From: a virus
IMG/VR virus record: IMGVR_UViG_3300023439_000005
Location: 1 to 24,425 of that record
Direction: 5' to 3' (one strand)
Length of the DNA: 24,425 bases
The translations under genes and the position numbers were made by a program. The notes beneath the pieces are model-generated. The model had not been told where the DNA came from. It ran no database searches and was given only the letters and a program-made list of their open reading frames with translations. Each line of letters begins with the position of its first letter. Position 1 is the stretch's first letter. Shown here piece by piece: positions 1 through 6,521 of the stretch.

Positions 1-334
1 AAAATTATTTAAAACATGTAATTCTTAATAGTAGAAATCCACATTAAATCGCATTAAAACAGTTATTTTTTTAAAAAAAATTATTTAAAAAATTATTTAA
101 AACATGTAATTCTTAATAGTAGAAACCTATATTAAATCACATTAAAACAGTTATTTTTTAAAAAAAAATTATTTAAAAAATTATTTAAAACGTAGAATTC
201 TTAATAGTAGAAATCCACATTAAATCACATTAAAACAGTTATTTTTTTTAAAAAAAATTATTTAAAAAATTATTTAAAACATGTAATTCTTAATAGTAGA
301 AACCTATATTAAATCGCATTAAAACAGTTATTTT
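1..334. repeat. Tandem array of four AT-rich ~88-bp units
   Basis: Four head-to-tail copies of a unit of 88-89 bp fill this gene-free stretch. The conserved core ATTCTTAATAGTAGAAA begins at 21, 109, 197 and 286. Each core is followed by two (C/T)ATTAAA heptamers exactly 10 bp apart (for example 42-48 and 52-58), then CAGTTATTTTTT and an A/T-only stretch with repeated AATTATTTAAA. Units 1 and 3 share AATCCACATT where units 2 and 4 share AACCTATATT, so the array is a duplicated dimer of about 177 bp. The fourth unit runs into the stop codon of the minus-strand endonuclease gene at 335. The array may continue to the left of the window. No ORF, tRNA or clear terminator is seen. An iteron-like binding array or a recombination-prone spacer are both possible; the function is unknown. 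Confidence 0.93.
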
Positions 335-1324
335 TTAATAAATTTTCAACACGAAATTATAGCCGGCATTTTTCACAGATTGAAATTTAGATTTATTCAT
401 TTCGACGTCGCATTTTATTGTCCATTTAGATTTAACTTCAAAAATTGTGGATGTGCTTGGTATGAACACGTCTGGGAAATAGCGATGTTTTTTATCATTT
501 AATGTATACCAAAATTCAGGCATATCTGAGCGGTTTGTTTTAATTTCGGATTCTGGATAAATTTTTAATAATTCGTCCAACAAAAAATTTTCATATCCTT
601 GAATTTTTATAATTTTGCCTGATGGTAAAACATATGATTTCCATCGATAACCGTTTGTAGATAATGGAGATTGTGAAAAATTGGGTACACCATATTTTTT
701 CAAACATGTTTCACGCGATTTTTGCTTAATTTCTTCTTTTTGGACTATGTATTCAACACCGTATTTTTGAAGATTTTTAACTTTGTTCATTTCTACGGAC
801 ATTTTACCGTGGCATACATACGAACAAGTTTTGTTATATTCATTCGTGAATTCATTAAATACCAATTTGTTACCGCATGAGCATTGTGCGGTATCAATAT
901 TATTTAACAATCTGTAAATAGTTTCTTTGTCACTTTCATTGGGTGTATTTTTTGCATTGTCGATAAATTGTCTTAAATTGTGATATTTTAGAAATTCATC
1001 ATATTTTACACCGTGCGGCCTATTTTTAAGGATGACGACGGGATCATTGGATTTTATTCCCATACGGCATTTATTCGAACAAAATTGCTGATATTTATTT
1101 TTATTAATGCTAAATTTGGTCCGGTTGTGACATTTAGTATTTAGGCATTCCGGGATTTCCTGAATATTATTAGATAAGCGGTATTTGATTTCTTGTACAG
1201 ATTCTCTCTGGTATAATTTAACATTGTCAATTTCGTGTTGGAGATTATGGGTTCGGATGAAATGCGCCCAAATTTTTTTTGGTTTTTTTGTTTTTAAAAT
1301 GTTGAGTAATTCATGTTTAGTCAT
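335..1324 (-). CDS. Putative free-standing homing endonuclease, PD-(D/E)XK-like with two zinc-knuckle modules
   Basis: This 329-residue protein carries two Cys-rich modules, C60-x4-C65-x16-C82-x3-C86 and C148-x-C150-x16-C167-x3-C171. Each is preceded by a similar helix ending YRL(S/L)NNI, so the N-terminal half is an internal duplication. Next come KYGV-type motifs (187-214) of the kind seen in phage homing-endonuclease DNA-binding regions. The C-terminus fits a PD-(D/E)XK/Vsr-like nuclease: a candidate E245, then YFPD with D285, then FEVK with E296 and K298. It would nick or cut DNA to spread its own gene. It lies downstream of the capsid gene and its terminator on the same strand, and no good Shine-Dalgarno is seen before the ATG. 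The last codon abuts the repeat array. The nuclease call is inferred from motifs; the exact family is uncertain. Confidence 0.66.
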   Translation of the reverse strand: MTKHELLNILKTKKPKKIWAHFIRTHNLQHEIDNVKLYQRESVQEIKYRLSNNIQEIPECLNTKCHNRTKFSINKNKYQQFCSNKCRMGIKSNDPVVILKNRPHGVKYDEFLKYHNLRQFIDNAKNTPNESDKETIYRLLNNIDTAQCSCGNKLVFNEFTNEYNKTCSYVCHGKMSVEMNKVKNLQKYGVEYIVQKEEIKQKSRETCLKKYGVPNFSQSPLSTNGYRWKSYVLPSGKIIKIQGYENFLLDELLKIYPESEIKTNRSDMPEFWYTLNDKKHRYFPDVFIPSTSTIFEVKSKWTIKCDVEMNKSKFQSVKNAGYNFVLKIY

Positions 1325-1340
1325 AGATGCGTCTATAATT

Positions 1341-1390
1341 TAATTTTTAGGAACCTTGGTCCGCGCATGGCCCAAAATTCCTAAAAATTA
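1341..1390 (-). promoter_or_regulatory. Long hairpin in the leader of the endonuclease gene
   Basis: A perfect 13-bp inverted repeat (TAATTTTTAGGAA at 1341-1353, its complement at 1378-1390) encloses 24 nt. Inside, TTGG/CCAA and CC/GG can pair further. It lies between the capsid terminator and the endonuclease ATG at 1324, with its base 16 nt from the start codon. It could restrict ribosome access, as hairpins do for some T4 homing endonucleases, or act as a second transcription stop. The structure is seen in the sequence; the role is inferred. Confidence 0.55.
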
Positions 1391-1392
1391 AA

Positions 1393-1408
1393 CCCTCCCG
1401 AAGGAGGG
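1393..1408 (-). terminator. Rho-independent terminator of the major capsid gene
   Basis: Read on the minus strand this is CCCTCC-TTCG-GGAGGG followed by TTTAATTTTT. A 6-bp GC-rich stem is closed by the very stable UUCG tetraloop and followed by a U-rich tract. It lies 26 nt beyond the capsid stop codon, which fits termination of the abundant late capsid transcript. Confidence 0.88.
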
Positions 1409-1434
1409 CTTAACTGTTTTACACTTTTACGGTA

Positions 1435-2823
1435 TTAAATACCGATGACCGTATGTGAAAAATTAACACCAAACGACCGTGCATACAAAGCTGCGCGATC
1501 ATTAGAGGTTGGGCTGCTGATACCGGGAATAGTATCGAGCGCATACCTGCACTTGGCAATTACGGCTGGTTGGCCAGAGTCGGGATGTGTAACCTTTGTG
1601 AAGGACATTGGCACATATGGTGCGAAGAATCCCATTGCGTCACGTCGATCGGCGCCTTTATACAGTACCGTGCAATAATCAGCGGTTGCATACTGGTCAA
1701 CGATCACCTTATAGCGTCCGTCATATGTACCAGCGATACCACCGGCGGTTGGCTGAGTTACGTCGGAAGCTTGTTCGGCGGCCTTGAAGGTACCGACTTG
1801 TTCCAGCATAGTTGCAACCTTAGGTGACACCAACAGGATGTTACCTTGGCCGCGTTTAGTACCCAGACCAATTTGTGCAGATTCAACAGAGATGCGGATA
1901 GCTTGAGCGCGGTAGCGTTCAATTTCCCAACGTCCATCAACACCGACGGCGGCTGAGAAAGTGGTATCAACGAGTTGCGTAGCATTTGCATTGACAAAAG
2001 ATACGATTTCGCGATCCAGTTCAGCCTGCATTTCGTAAGACATTAAGGACATGATTTCTTCATCGGCTAACAGACCATGTTGTGCTTTCAGGTCTTGATA
2101 CATTTCAACCGTATACTGGCCTTTCAAAGCGCGAGATACAGCTGTAACGTTTTTGCGAGCGATGGTGAAACCGACTTCCTTCATGTTTACGCCGAGCTGT
2201 TCAGCAGCAGCAGTGCTATAAGAGCCAGTATAACCAGGCAGAATGCTACCAAATGCAGCTTCATTTGAGAAAACGCCGGTTACGGTGAGGATATCATCGG
2301 TTTGGCCGGTAACGCCGGTAATTGTTTCTGCGGCAGCAACAGCGCCTGAGATGTTTACAACTAATGCGCGGAAGCCTGCGGTGGTGGAGCCGCTCAAGTA
2401 ACCGATGGAACCGGTAGAACCGCCTGAGAATGTGACTGCGTCACCGACGGCTGGGGTTGAATTAATTACAGCATTTGCACCAGCGGCAACTGTGAAGTCA
2501 ACGACAACGGCAGCGGAATTAGGATTTGCAGAATTAGTACCATCACCGGTATATTCATTAGTCAGTGAATAAATGAAGCCAGTAGGCATAGACATAGGTT
2601 GCACGCCCAGGATTTCATTGGCAATCAGCTGTGGGTATACCCTGCGAACCATTGGCATCATAATTGGGGTAAACGCCTGCACGTCGCCGGACAGTGTACC
2701 TTCGTTAATCAGTCGCTGGTGTTCAGCTTCCGTATTTTTAAGCAGCATTGACATTGCAGCAGAATCAGATGCACTCAATGGCTTATATTTTGTGCTTTCA
2801 AGTAAAGCTTGGATTTTTTCCAT
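1435..2823 (-). CDS. 23: Major capsid protein precursor (T4 gp23 family)
   Basis: The protein has 462 residues, slightly shorter than T4 gp23 (521). It forms the hexamers of the head shell. Family features are the N-terminal segment ending in VRRVYPQLIANEI (about 59-71), the LTNEYTGDG region (87-95), and the C-terminal half with the conserved ADEEIMSLMSYEMQAELDREIV stretch. A Gly/Ala/Thr/Ser-rich beta segment (about 96-200) is probably the insertion domain. Candidate gp21 cleavage sites of the (L/I)xE type are LLE at 7-9 and INE at 39-41; the second would remove the N-terminal delta piece. The ATG is preceded by AGGAG. TATAAAAATA lies upstream, a near miss to the late box, so much transcription may come from the promoter ahead of gene 22. 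The gene is visibly richer in G and C than its neighbours, as expected for codon selection in a very highly expressed gene. Confidence 0.95.
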   Translation of the reverse strand: MEKIQALLESTKYKPLSASDSAAMSMLLKNTEAEHQRLINEGTLSGDVQAFTPIMMPMVRRVYPQLIANEILGVQPMSMPTGFIYSLTNEYTGDGTNSANPNSAAVVVDFTVAAGANAVINSTPAVGDAVTFSGGSTGSIGYLSGSTTAGFRALVVNISGAVAAAETITGVTGQTDDILTVTGVFSNEAAFGSILPGYTGSYSTAAAEQLGVNMKEVGFTIARKNVTAVSRALKGQYTVEMYQDLKAQHGLLADEEIMSLMSYEMQAELDREIVSFVNANATQLVDTTFSAAVGVDGRWEIERYRAQAIRISVESAQIGLGTKRGQGNILLVSPKVATMLEQVGTFKAAEQASDVTQPTAGGIAGTYDGRYKVIVDQYATADYCTVLYKGADRRDAMGFFAPYVPMSFTKVTHPDSGQPAVIAKCRYALDTIPGISSPTSNDRAALYARSFGVNFSHTVIGI

Positions 2824-2847
2824 TTTAATTTTTCTCCTATTTTATTT

Positions 2848-3579
2848 TTATACTAAATGAGCCCATACGGGTGCAGATTCATCCAATTGGCGCTGTTGTA
2901 CATTTGTATCGGCGCCTGTGCTGTTGTCAGCACATTTTACAGATTCTCTGATTGTTGCAAGTTTGTCAGCATAGCTAGCATCCTTAGAGAATTCTACGAG
3001 TTCTGCAAGTTTTGTGAACTTATCGGCTTCAACTAGGGTTAAGCCTTCTTTAAGTTCGGCGATGACGCCCATTTTGATGAGTTGTTCATTTTCTGCACGC
3101 AGAGCAATACTTTCATCAATAAGTGTGTCATATTTTTCAATAGATTCTTTTAAAGCGGTTTCTGTGCTTGAATCATCTTTTGATTCTACAATTTTAGCGA
3201 CTTCAACGCCGGCGGCAACCAGCATAGAATCGAAAGCTTCGATAATGGTGTCGGCTTTTTCATTTTTAATACTTTCCTCGAGGGATTCTTTGGCCTCGAC
3301 AATGAATTCTTCAACGACGCGTTCCATATAAGCATCTAAAGATTCTACCATTTCAGTTTGCTTCATTTCTGTAAATTCTTCGGCTTTTTCTGACAAAAAG
3401 TCAATATGTCGTTCTGACTTTTCGGAAAGTGCCTCAATTTCTTCTTCCAGGCGCTCAGCAGCGATAAGTTCAGCTTTTTCACTTACTGCATTTTCAAACT
3501 GCTCGGTGAGCGAATTTTTCAAATCAGCAGTAAAAACTTTATCGTCTAATGACTCAAACAGTTTTTCTAAATTTTGCAT
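2848..3579 (-). CDS. 22: Prohead core scaffolding protein (T4 gp22-like)
   Basis: This 243-residue, strongly acidic protein is predicted to be almost entirely helical, with long Glu/Lys/Ala coiled-coil stretches (about 25-150). That matches the gp22 core scaffold around which gp23 assembles and which the prohead protease later destroys. Many (L/I)xE triplets (LFE, LTE, LEE, LSE and others) are candidate gp21 cleavage sites. The gene lies directly between protease gene 21 and capsid gene 23, the T4 order 21-22-23. The ATG is preceded by AAGGAG, with an exact late promoter box 20 nt upstream. Coiled-coil proteins diverge fast, so the call rests on composition plus synteny. Confidence 0.86.
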   Translation of the reverse strand: MQNLEKLFESLDDKVFTADLKNSLTEQFENAVSEKAELIAAERLEEEIEALSEKSERHIDFLSEKAEEFTEMKQTEMVESLDAYMERVVEEFIVEAKESLEESIKNEKADTIIEAFDSMLVAAGVEVAKIVESKDDSSTETALKESIEKYDTLIDESIALRAENEQLIKMGVIAELKEGLTLVEADKFTKLAELVEFSKDASYADKLATIRESVKCADNSTGADTNVQQRQLDESAPVWAHLV

Positions 3580-3598
3580 GATTTCTCCTTATTTTATT

Positions 3599-3606
3599 TA
3601 TTTATA
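3599..3606 (-). promoter_or_regulatory. T4-type late promoter for genes 22-23
   Basis: TATAAATA on the minus strand, followed by an AT-rich leader, AAGGAG and the gene 22 ATG at 3579. It matches the T4 late consensus exactly. In T4 such boxes are read by host RNA polymerase carrying the gp55 sigma factor and the gp33/gp45 coactivation system; neither gene is in this window. Confidence 0.82.
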
Positions 3607-3636
3607 ATTTTCGTAAAATTTTTGTAAAACTTGTGT

Positions 3637-4284
3637 TTATGACTTTAAGCCATTTATTAGTTCGGCAAATTTAGCTTTAACCGCATCTTCTAAATCATTT
3701 TGTGTAAATTCATTATCACTAGTTTCTGTTATTTCACCGGATTCATTAATGGTGAATGTTTTATCTTGTAAAACACCTTCCACAATGCCGTACATTTCGG
3801 CGCCATAATCGGAAGCGCCAAGATTGGGAATAATATCAAAAGTGATCAATTTGTAAGATTCTACCAAATCCCCTTTAACAGAACCCAATCCTCTAGAAGA
3901 TACCGACATTTTAATCCCGGCATCAATTAATGATTTAAGATGGTTTGCTTTTGGGTTATCTAATAAAACAGCCTCGCCAATAACATAACCGTCTTTCATG
4001 TATAATTTGTTCATTTTTGCAACAGCTTGCATCATATCAACATTACTTCGCGGTGGATGCTCAAGCTCCATTAAAGAATTTGTAAGACCGCGCTCCATGA
4101 CATCTTGATATTTTGCAACTTCAGCTTCCCATAAATGAGTCGGATAAATTCGGCCATTTTTATTTTTCTTACCCGGGGAACTGAATATGCCTTTTAAAAT
4201 ATATTTCTTCTGACCCGTGGATTCGTTAATAACTTGCTCAAATTTAGCATCAGTCGAATCGTAAAATAATTGTAAATTATCCAT
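3637..4284 (-). CDS. 21: Prohead core protease (T4 gp21 family)
   Basis: This is the serine protease (T4 prohead endopeptidase family) that cleaves the scaffold and capsid precursors after assembly of the prohead. Recognisable family motifs, counted from the ATG at 4284, are the NGRIYP segment near residue 40, the catalytic histidine in MELEHP near 75, the catalytic serine in the SVSSRGLG block near 130, and a conserved Asp in ITFDIIPN. A TTG codon at 4296 extends the frame by four codons, but the ATG at 4284 has GGGAG at a proper distance, so I take a 215-residue protein, close to T4 gp21 (212). The C-terminal tail is acidic and probably autocleaved. It sits just upstream of genes 22 and 23 as in T4. 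Confidence 0.92.
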   Translation of the reverse strand: MDNLQLFYDSTDAKFEQVINESTGQKKYILKGIFSSPGKKNKNGRIYPTHLWEAEVAKYQDVMERGLTNSLMELEHPPRSNVDMMQAVAKMNKLYMKDGYVIGEAVLLDNPKANHLKSLIDAGIKMSVSSRGLGSVKGDLVESYKLITFDIIPNLGASDYGAEMYGIVEGVLQDKTFTINESGEITETSDNEFTQNDLEDAVKAKFAELINGLKS

Positions 4285-4309
4285 TATTACTCCCAAACTT
4301 TAAACAAAT

Positions 4310-4498
4310 TCAATCTTCAGCATTAATTGTCGCAAATTGTTGCTTCAATGTCTTTAACCTATTTAATTCCGCGGAATAATTAGCAATTTCCGGATGCTCA
4401 GATAATTTTTGCTTTAAAATAGGTTTAATTTTTGATGCAAATTCGGAATAATGGCTATCCGCTGCTGCAGTTATCGCTGTTTTGATTGTTTCATTCAT
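4310..4498 (-). CDS. Small helical protein in the gp67/gp68 prohead-core position
   Basis: The protein has 62 residues and is predicted all-helical: an N-terminal ETIKTAITAAADSHYSEF segment, then a Lys/Glu/Leu helix. It has its own exact late promoter box 19 nt upstream and a GAGG ribosome site before the ATG, so it is a real late gene. It occupies the slot just ahead of gene 21 where T4 keeps the small prohead core genes 67 and 68. Sequence likeness to those proteins is too weak to assert; the role as a minor core protein is an inference from position, size and promoter. Confidence 0.6.
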   Translation of the reverse strand: MNETIKTAITAAADSHYSEFASKIKPILKQKLSEHPEIANYSAELNRLKTLKQQFATINAED

Positions 4499-4515
4499 AG
4501 TTAACCTCGTTTTAA

Positions 4516-5064
4516 TTATTTATATTTTTTAGCATTTGCATACATTTTATTTGCTGATACGCCACCGGTAAAAGTTTCAGTTTTTAATTTGGCAACTTCG
4601 AGCAACCGTTCTGGTGGTATAACTACACCCAATGACCCTATTCTACTATTAATGTATAAACGAATAACAGGGGCATAACCATATCTTTTTAATAATGGTT
4701 TTAGTTGCCGATAATCAAATTCAAGACGTTTATTATTTTTAATATTTTGCGCATTCATTTTGATAATAACTTTAACTAAATTTATACGCATATTCATGGG
4801 TAACCAATGAAAATTTAAAACTAATGTATGATGGCTATTTCTTCGGAGTACCAATGCCAAAGGTGTTTTATCAAACACTCTGGTTTTATCCTTGGCATTG
4901 TATCGTGTAAAAATTAGATTACCGGGTTTAAAATCAGCAGACGTTATCCTTTTTCGCTCGCGTATTAATAAATCCCGCGCAGCTTTTTTGGATTGTGGAA
5001 TACTTAACTCTTTTATTTTTGTTAAAATATTTCTGCCGAATTTGGATATTTTTGAAATACTCAT
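4516..5064 (-). CDS. Conserved phage protein of unknown function between tube and head genes
   Basis: This 182-residue basic protein of unknown role has a Lys/Arg-rich N-terminus (1-45). A central block contains PGNLIFTRYNAKD (about 47-59), a TPLALVL strand (about 67-73) and LVLNFHWLPMNMR (about 81-93). I recall similar PG-(L)-xxF-Y-AK ... PL-x-LVL ... LNxHWLP patterns in unannotated proteins of other myoviruses, but cannot assign a function. The start overlaps the TGA of the GIY-YIG gene (ATGA), and no clear Shine-Dalgarno precedes it. An upstream signal may therefore have been replaced by the endonuclease insertion, or translation may be coupled. The T4 slot between gp19 and gp21 belongs to portal gp20, but this protein is far too short to be a portal. 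Confidence 0.72.
   Translation of the reverse strand: MSISKISKFGRNILTKIKELSIPQSKKAARDLLIRERKRITSADFKPGNLIFTRYNAKDKTRVFDKTPLALVLRRNSHHTLVLNFHWLPMNMRINLVKVIIKMNAQNIKNNKRLEFDYRQLKPLLKRYGYAPVIRLYINSRIGSLGVVIPPERLLEVAKLKTETFTGGVSANKMYANAKKYK
4517..4524 (-). promoter_or_regulatory. T4-type late promoter for the small core-like gene and gene 21
   Basis: TATAAATA on the minus strand, lying inside the last codons of the upstream 182-residue gene. It is followed after 19 nt by the ATG at 4498 with a GAGG site between. Exact consensus and correct spacing. Confidence 0.8.
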
Positions 5065-5888
5065 AATTTTTTAAAGTTTATTCCATTTATAATTTCTTCA
5101 GAATGAAACATCGCTTCTTCTATAGTCTTTGGATATATAATATCAAATCCAAGTTCTTTCCTAGTTTTACCCAAGTCGCATTCTTTTAAAAAATTATTAT
5201 TACGGATTGATTGAATAACTATTTTACGTGACGCATTTTTACACCAATGTCGCACATTTGTATGTGACATTGTATGTTTTTCTGTTATTTTTACACTTGG
5301 TGGAAGTGATATATATCGTTTTAGTGGTGTTATAAAAATTCCAAGCAATGCGCGGTCAGGACTATTTAAATTTATCAATCGGCTAATACTTTTTTTAATA
5401 TTTATTTCGGGGTGATTTTTCGCATATTCTATTGCTATTTTGCGTTTTTTTAATTTATTTTGTGGATCGCTAAAATATTTTTTAAGTGAATGTGAGATAG
5501 ATTTGCCGCGTTCTGGATGGTTTTTATTGTATTCTAACGCGCGCTTGGACATATTTAATTTATCTAAGTCTGTCAAACATCCGCAAAAATCAAACCCAGT
5601 GCTCGTTTGATTGGCTTTATTGTAAAACGCTTTATTTGATTTAACATTCAATTTTTTGTGCAATTTTATTTCAAAATTTATTGCATGATGTCTATGCTTA
5701 AATATTTTAATTATTTTATATTTGTATTTCGTGTTATTTGCTTTTTGATCGGCAATGAAGTCTTTATTCGAGCTAGAACTAAAATATTTAATGCCCAAAT
5801 CATTTACTGGCGCGCATTTAGAACTTCTGGCACCATAATAATGTTTGTTATCTGTAATGTTTGTTATCCTATATACGTAATGATTCAT
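5061..5888 (-). CDS. GIY-YIG homing endonuclease (free-standing)
   Basis: This 275-residue protein opens with a GIY-YIG nuclease domain. The GIY element appears as YVY (4-6) and the YIG element as YYG (17-19), with the catalytic Arg at R21 and the conserved Glu at E73 in NFEIKLHKKL. The middle (about 115-175) has repeated basic helices such as ALEYNKNHPERGKSIS and AIEYAKNHPEINIKKSIS, resembling NUMOD3-type DNA-binding repeats. The C-terminus (about 190-235) resembles a further DNA-binding module. It lies between a tube gene and the prohead block, where T4-like phages normally have the portal gene. The ATG follows the U-tract of a terminator directly and has no Shine-Dalgarno. A degenerate late box (TATAAATG at 5917-5924) precedes the hairpin. 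The stop overlaps the next start (ATGA). Confidence 0.86.
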   Translation of the reverse strand: MNHYVYRITNITDNKHYYGARSSKCAPVNDLGIKYFSSSSNKDFIADQKANNTKYKYKIIKIFKHRHHAINFEIKLHKKLNVKSNKAFYNKANQTSTGFDFCGCLTDLDKLNMSKRALEYNKNHPERGKSISHSLKKYFSDPQNKLKKRKIAIEYAKNHPEINIKKSISRLINLNSPDRALLGIFITPLKRYISLPPSVKITEKHTMSHTNVRHWCKNASRKIVIQSIRNNNFLKECDLGKTRKELGFDIIYPKTIEEAMFHSEEIINGINFKKL

Positions 5889-5894
5889 AAAAAA

Positions 5895-5911
5895 GGGCTC
5901 AAAATGAGCCC
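5895..5911 (-). terminator. Rho-independent terminator behind the tail-tube gene
   Basis: On the minus strand this reads GGGCTCA-TTT-TGAGCCC followed at once by TTTTTT: a perfect 7-bp stem, 3-nt loop and U-tract. It begins 8 nt beyond the stop of the tube gene. The U-tract touches the ATG of the GIY-YIG endonuclease at 5888. Confidence 0.9.
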
Positions 5912-5919
5912 ATTCTCAT

Positions 5920-6498
5920 TTATACTGCAATATCATTCAATGTTGCAGCATTTCCACTTGCAGGATCATTCAATTCACCATCACCGACGACCCAATCAGT
6001 AAAACTGAATACACACTCCCATTCTTGAATGGCATCTTGTGTTTCGGCTTCTACGGATAATTCAGATACTTCTTGGACATATACATTGTGGAATGTATAT
6101 TTAACGGTGGCATTGCCCGCAGAATCAAGCTGTTCAACTGATAATTCGCCCATAACTGCAGCCGGATTGCCAGAATGCTGGTTATTTTGAAAATGATCTG
6201 CGGCTTTCATCCATGCAATCATATCTTTACGTAAAGCATGGTCTTCGGTATTATAAAATGTTAATGACCATGTATTTGTATAAGTAGTATCACCCGGAAT
6301 AAGCAATTTACGGCCTTGATTGAATACTTCGATTTGCCCAATTGTCATACTAGGAAAATTACTTGCTTTACACAGTGCATTTGCATTTTGGAGTGTTGAT
6401 GTAGTAGGGACTGCTGCAGGAACAGCAAAATTTACCCTGTATTTGCTCACACGGGCGCCTGCGCCGAGTGCGTGTTTTAATTCTGATAATTTGTTCAT
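5920..6498 (-). CDS. 19: Tail tube protein (T4 gp19-like), probable main tube subunit
   Basis: The protein has 192 residues; T4 gp19 has 163. Its fold signature is shared with two upstream neighbours: an N-terminal basic ARVSKYRVNF strand, PSMTIGQIEVFNQGRKLLIPGD (an ordered F-x-GR loop), a TWSLTFYNTEDHALRKDMIAWMKA strand-helix block, and a C-terminal YTFHNVYVQEVSEL...WECVFSFTDW beta pair. Tube proteins polymerise as stacked hexamer rings around the DNA channel. It is the most compact of the three minus-strand paralogues and alone is followed by a strong terminator. Those facts and the gp19-before-head order favour it as the major tube subunit. The ATG is preceded by GAGGT. No exact late promoter box is seen directly upstream. 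Confidence 0.82.
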   Translation of the reverse strand: MNKLSELKHALGAGARVSKYRVNFAVPAAVPTTSTLQNANALCKASNFPSMTIGQIEVFNQGRKLLIPGDTTYTNTWSLTFYNTEDHALRKDMIAWMKAADHFQNNQHSGNPAAVMGELSVEQLDSAGNATVKYTFHNVYVQEVSELSVEAETQDAIQEWECVFSFTDWVVGDGELNDPASGNAATLNDIAV

Positions 6499-6521
6499 AT
6501 TTTACCTCTTTTATTTTATTT

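Noticed and set aside
1-334. CRISPR array
   Set aside because: The units are contiguous 88-bp near-identical copies with no variable unique spacers, and no cas genes are present.
4285-4296. Four-codon extension of gp21 from TTG 4296
   Set aside because: The ribosome site GGGAG lies inside it and points to the ATG at 4284.
5658-6002. Plus-strand ORF of 114 codons over the GIY-YIG and tube gene ends
   Set aside because: It lies opposite two supported genes and crosses the terminator hairpin, with no ribosome site or family resemblance.
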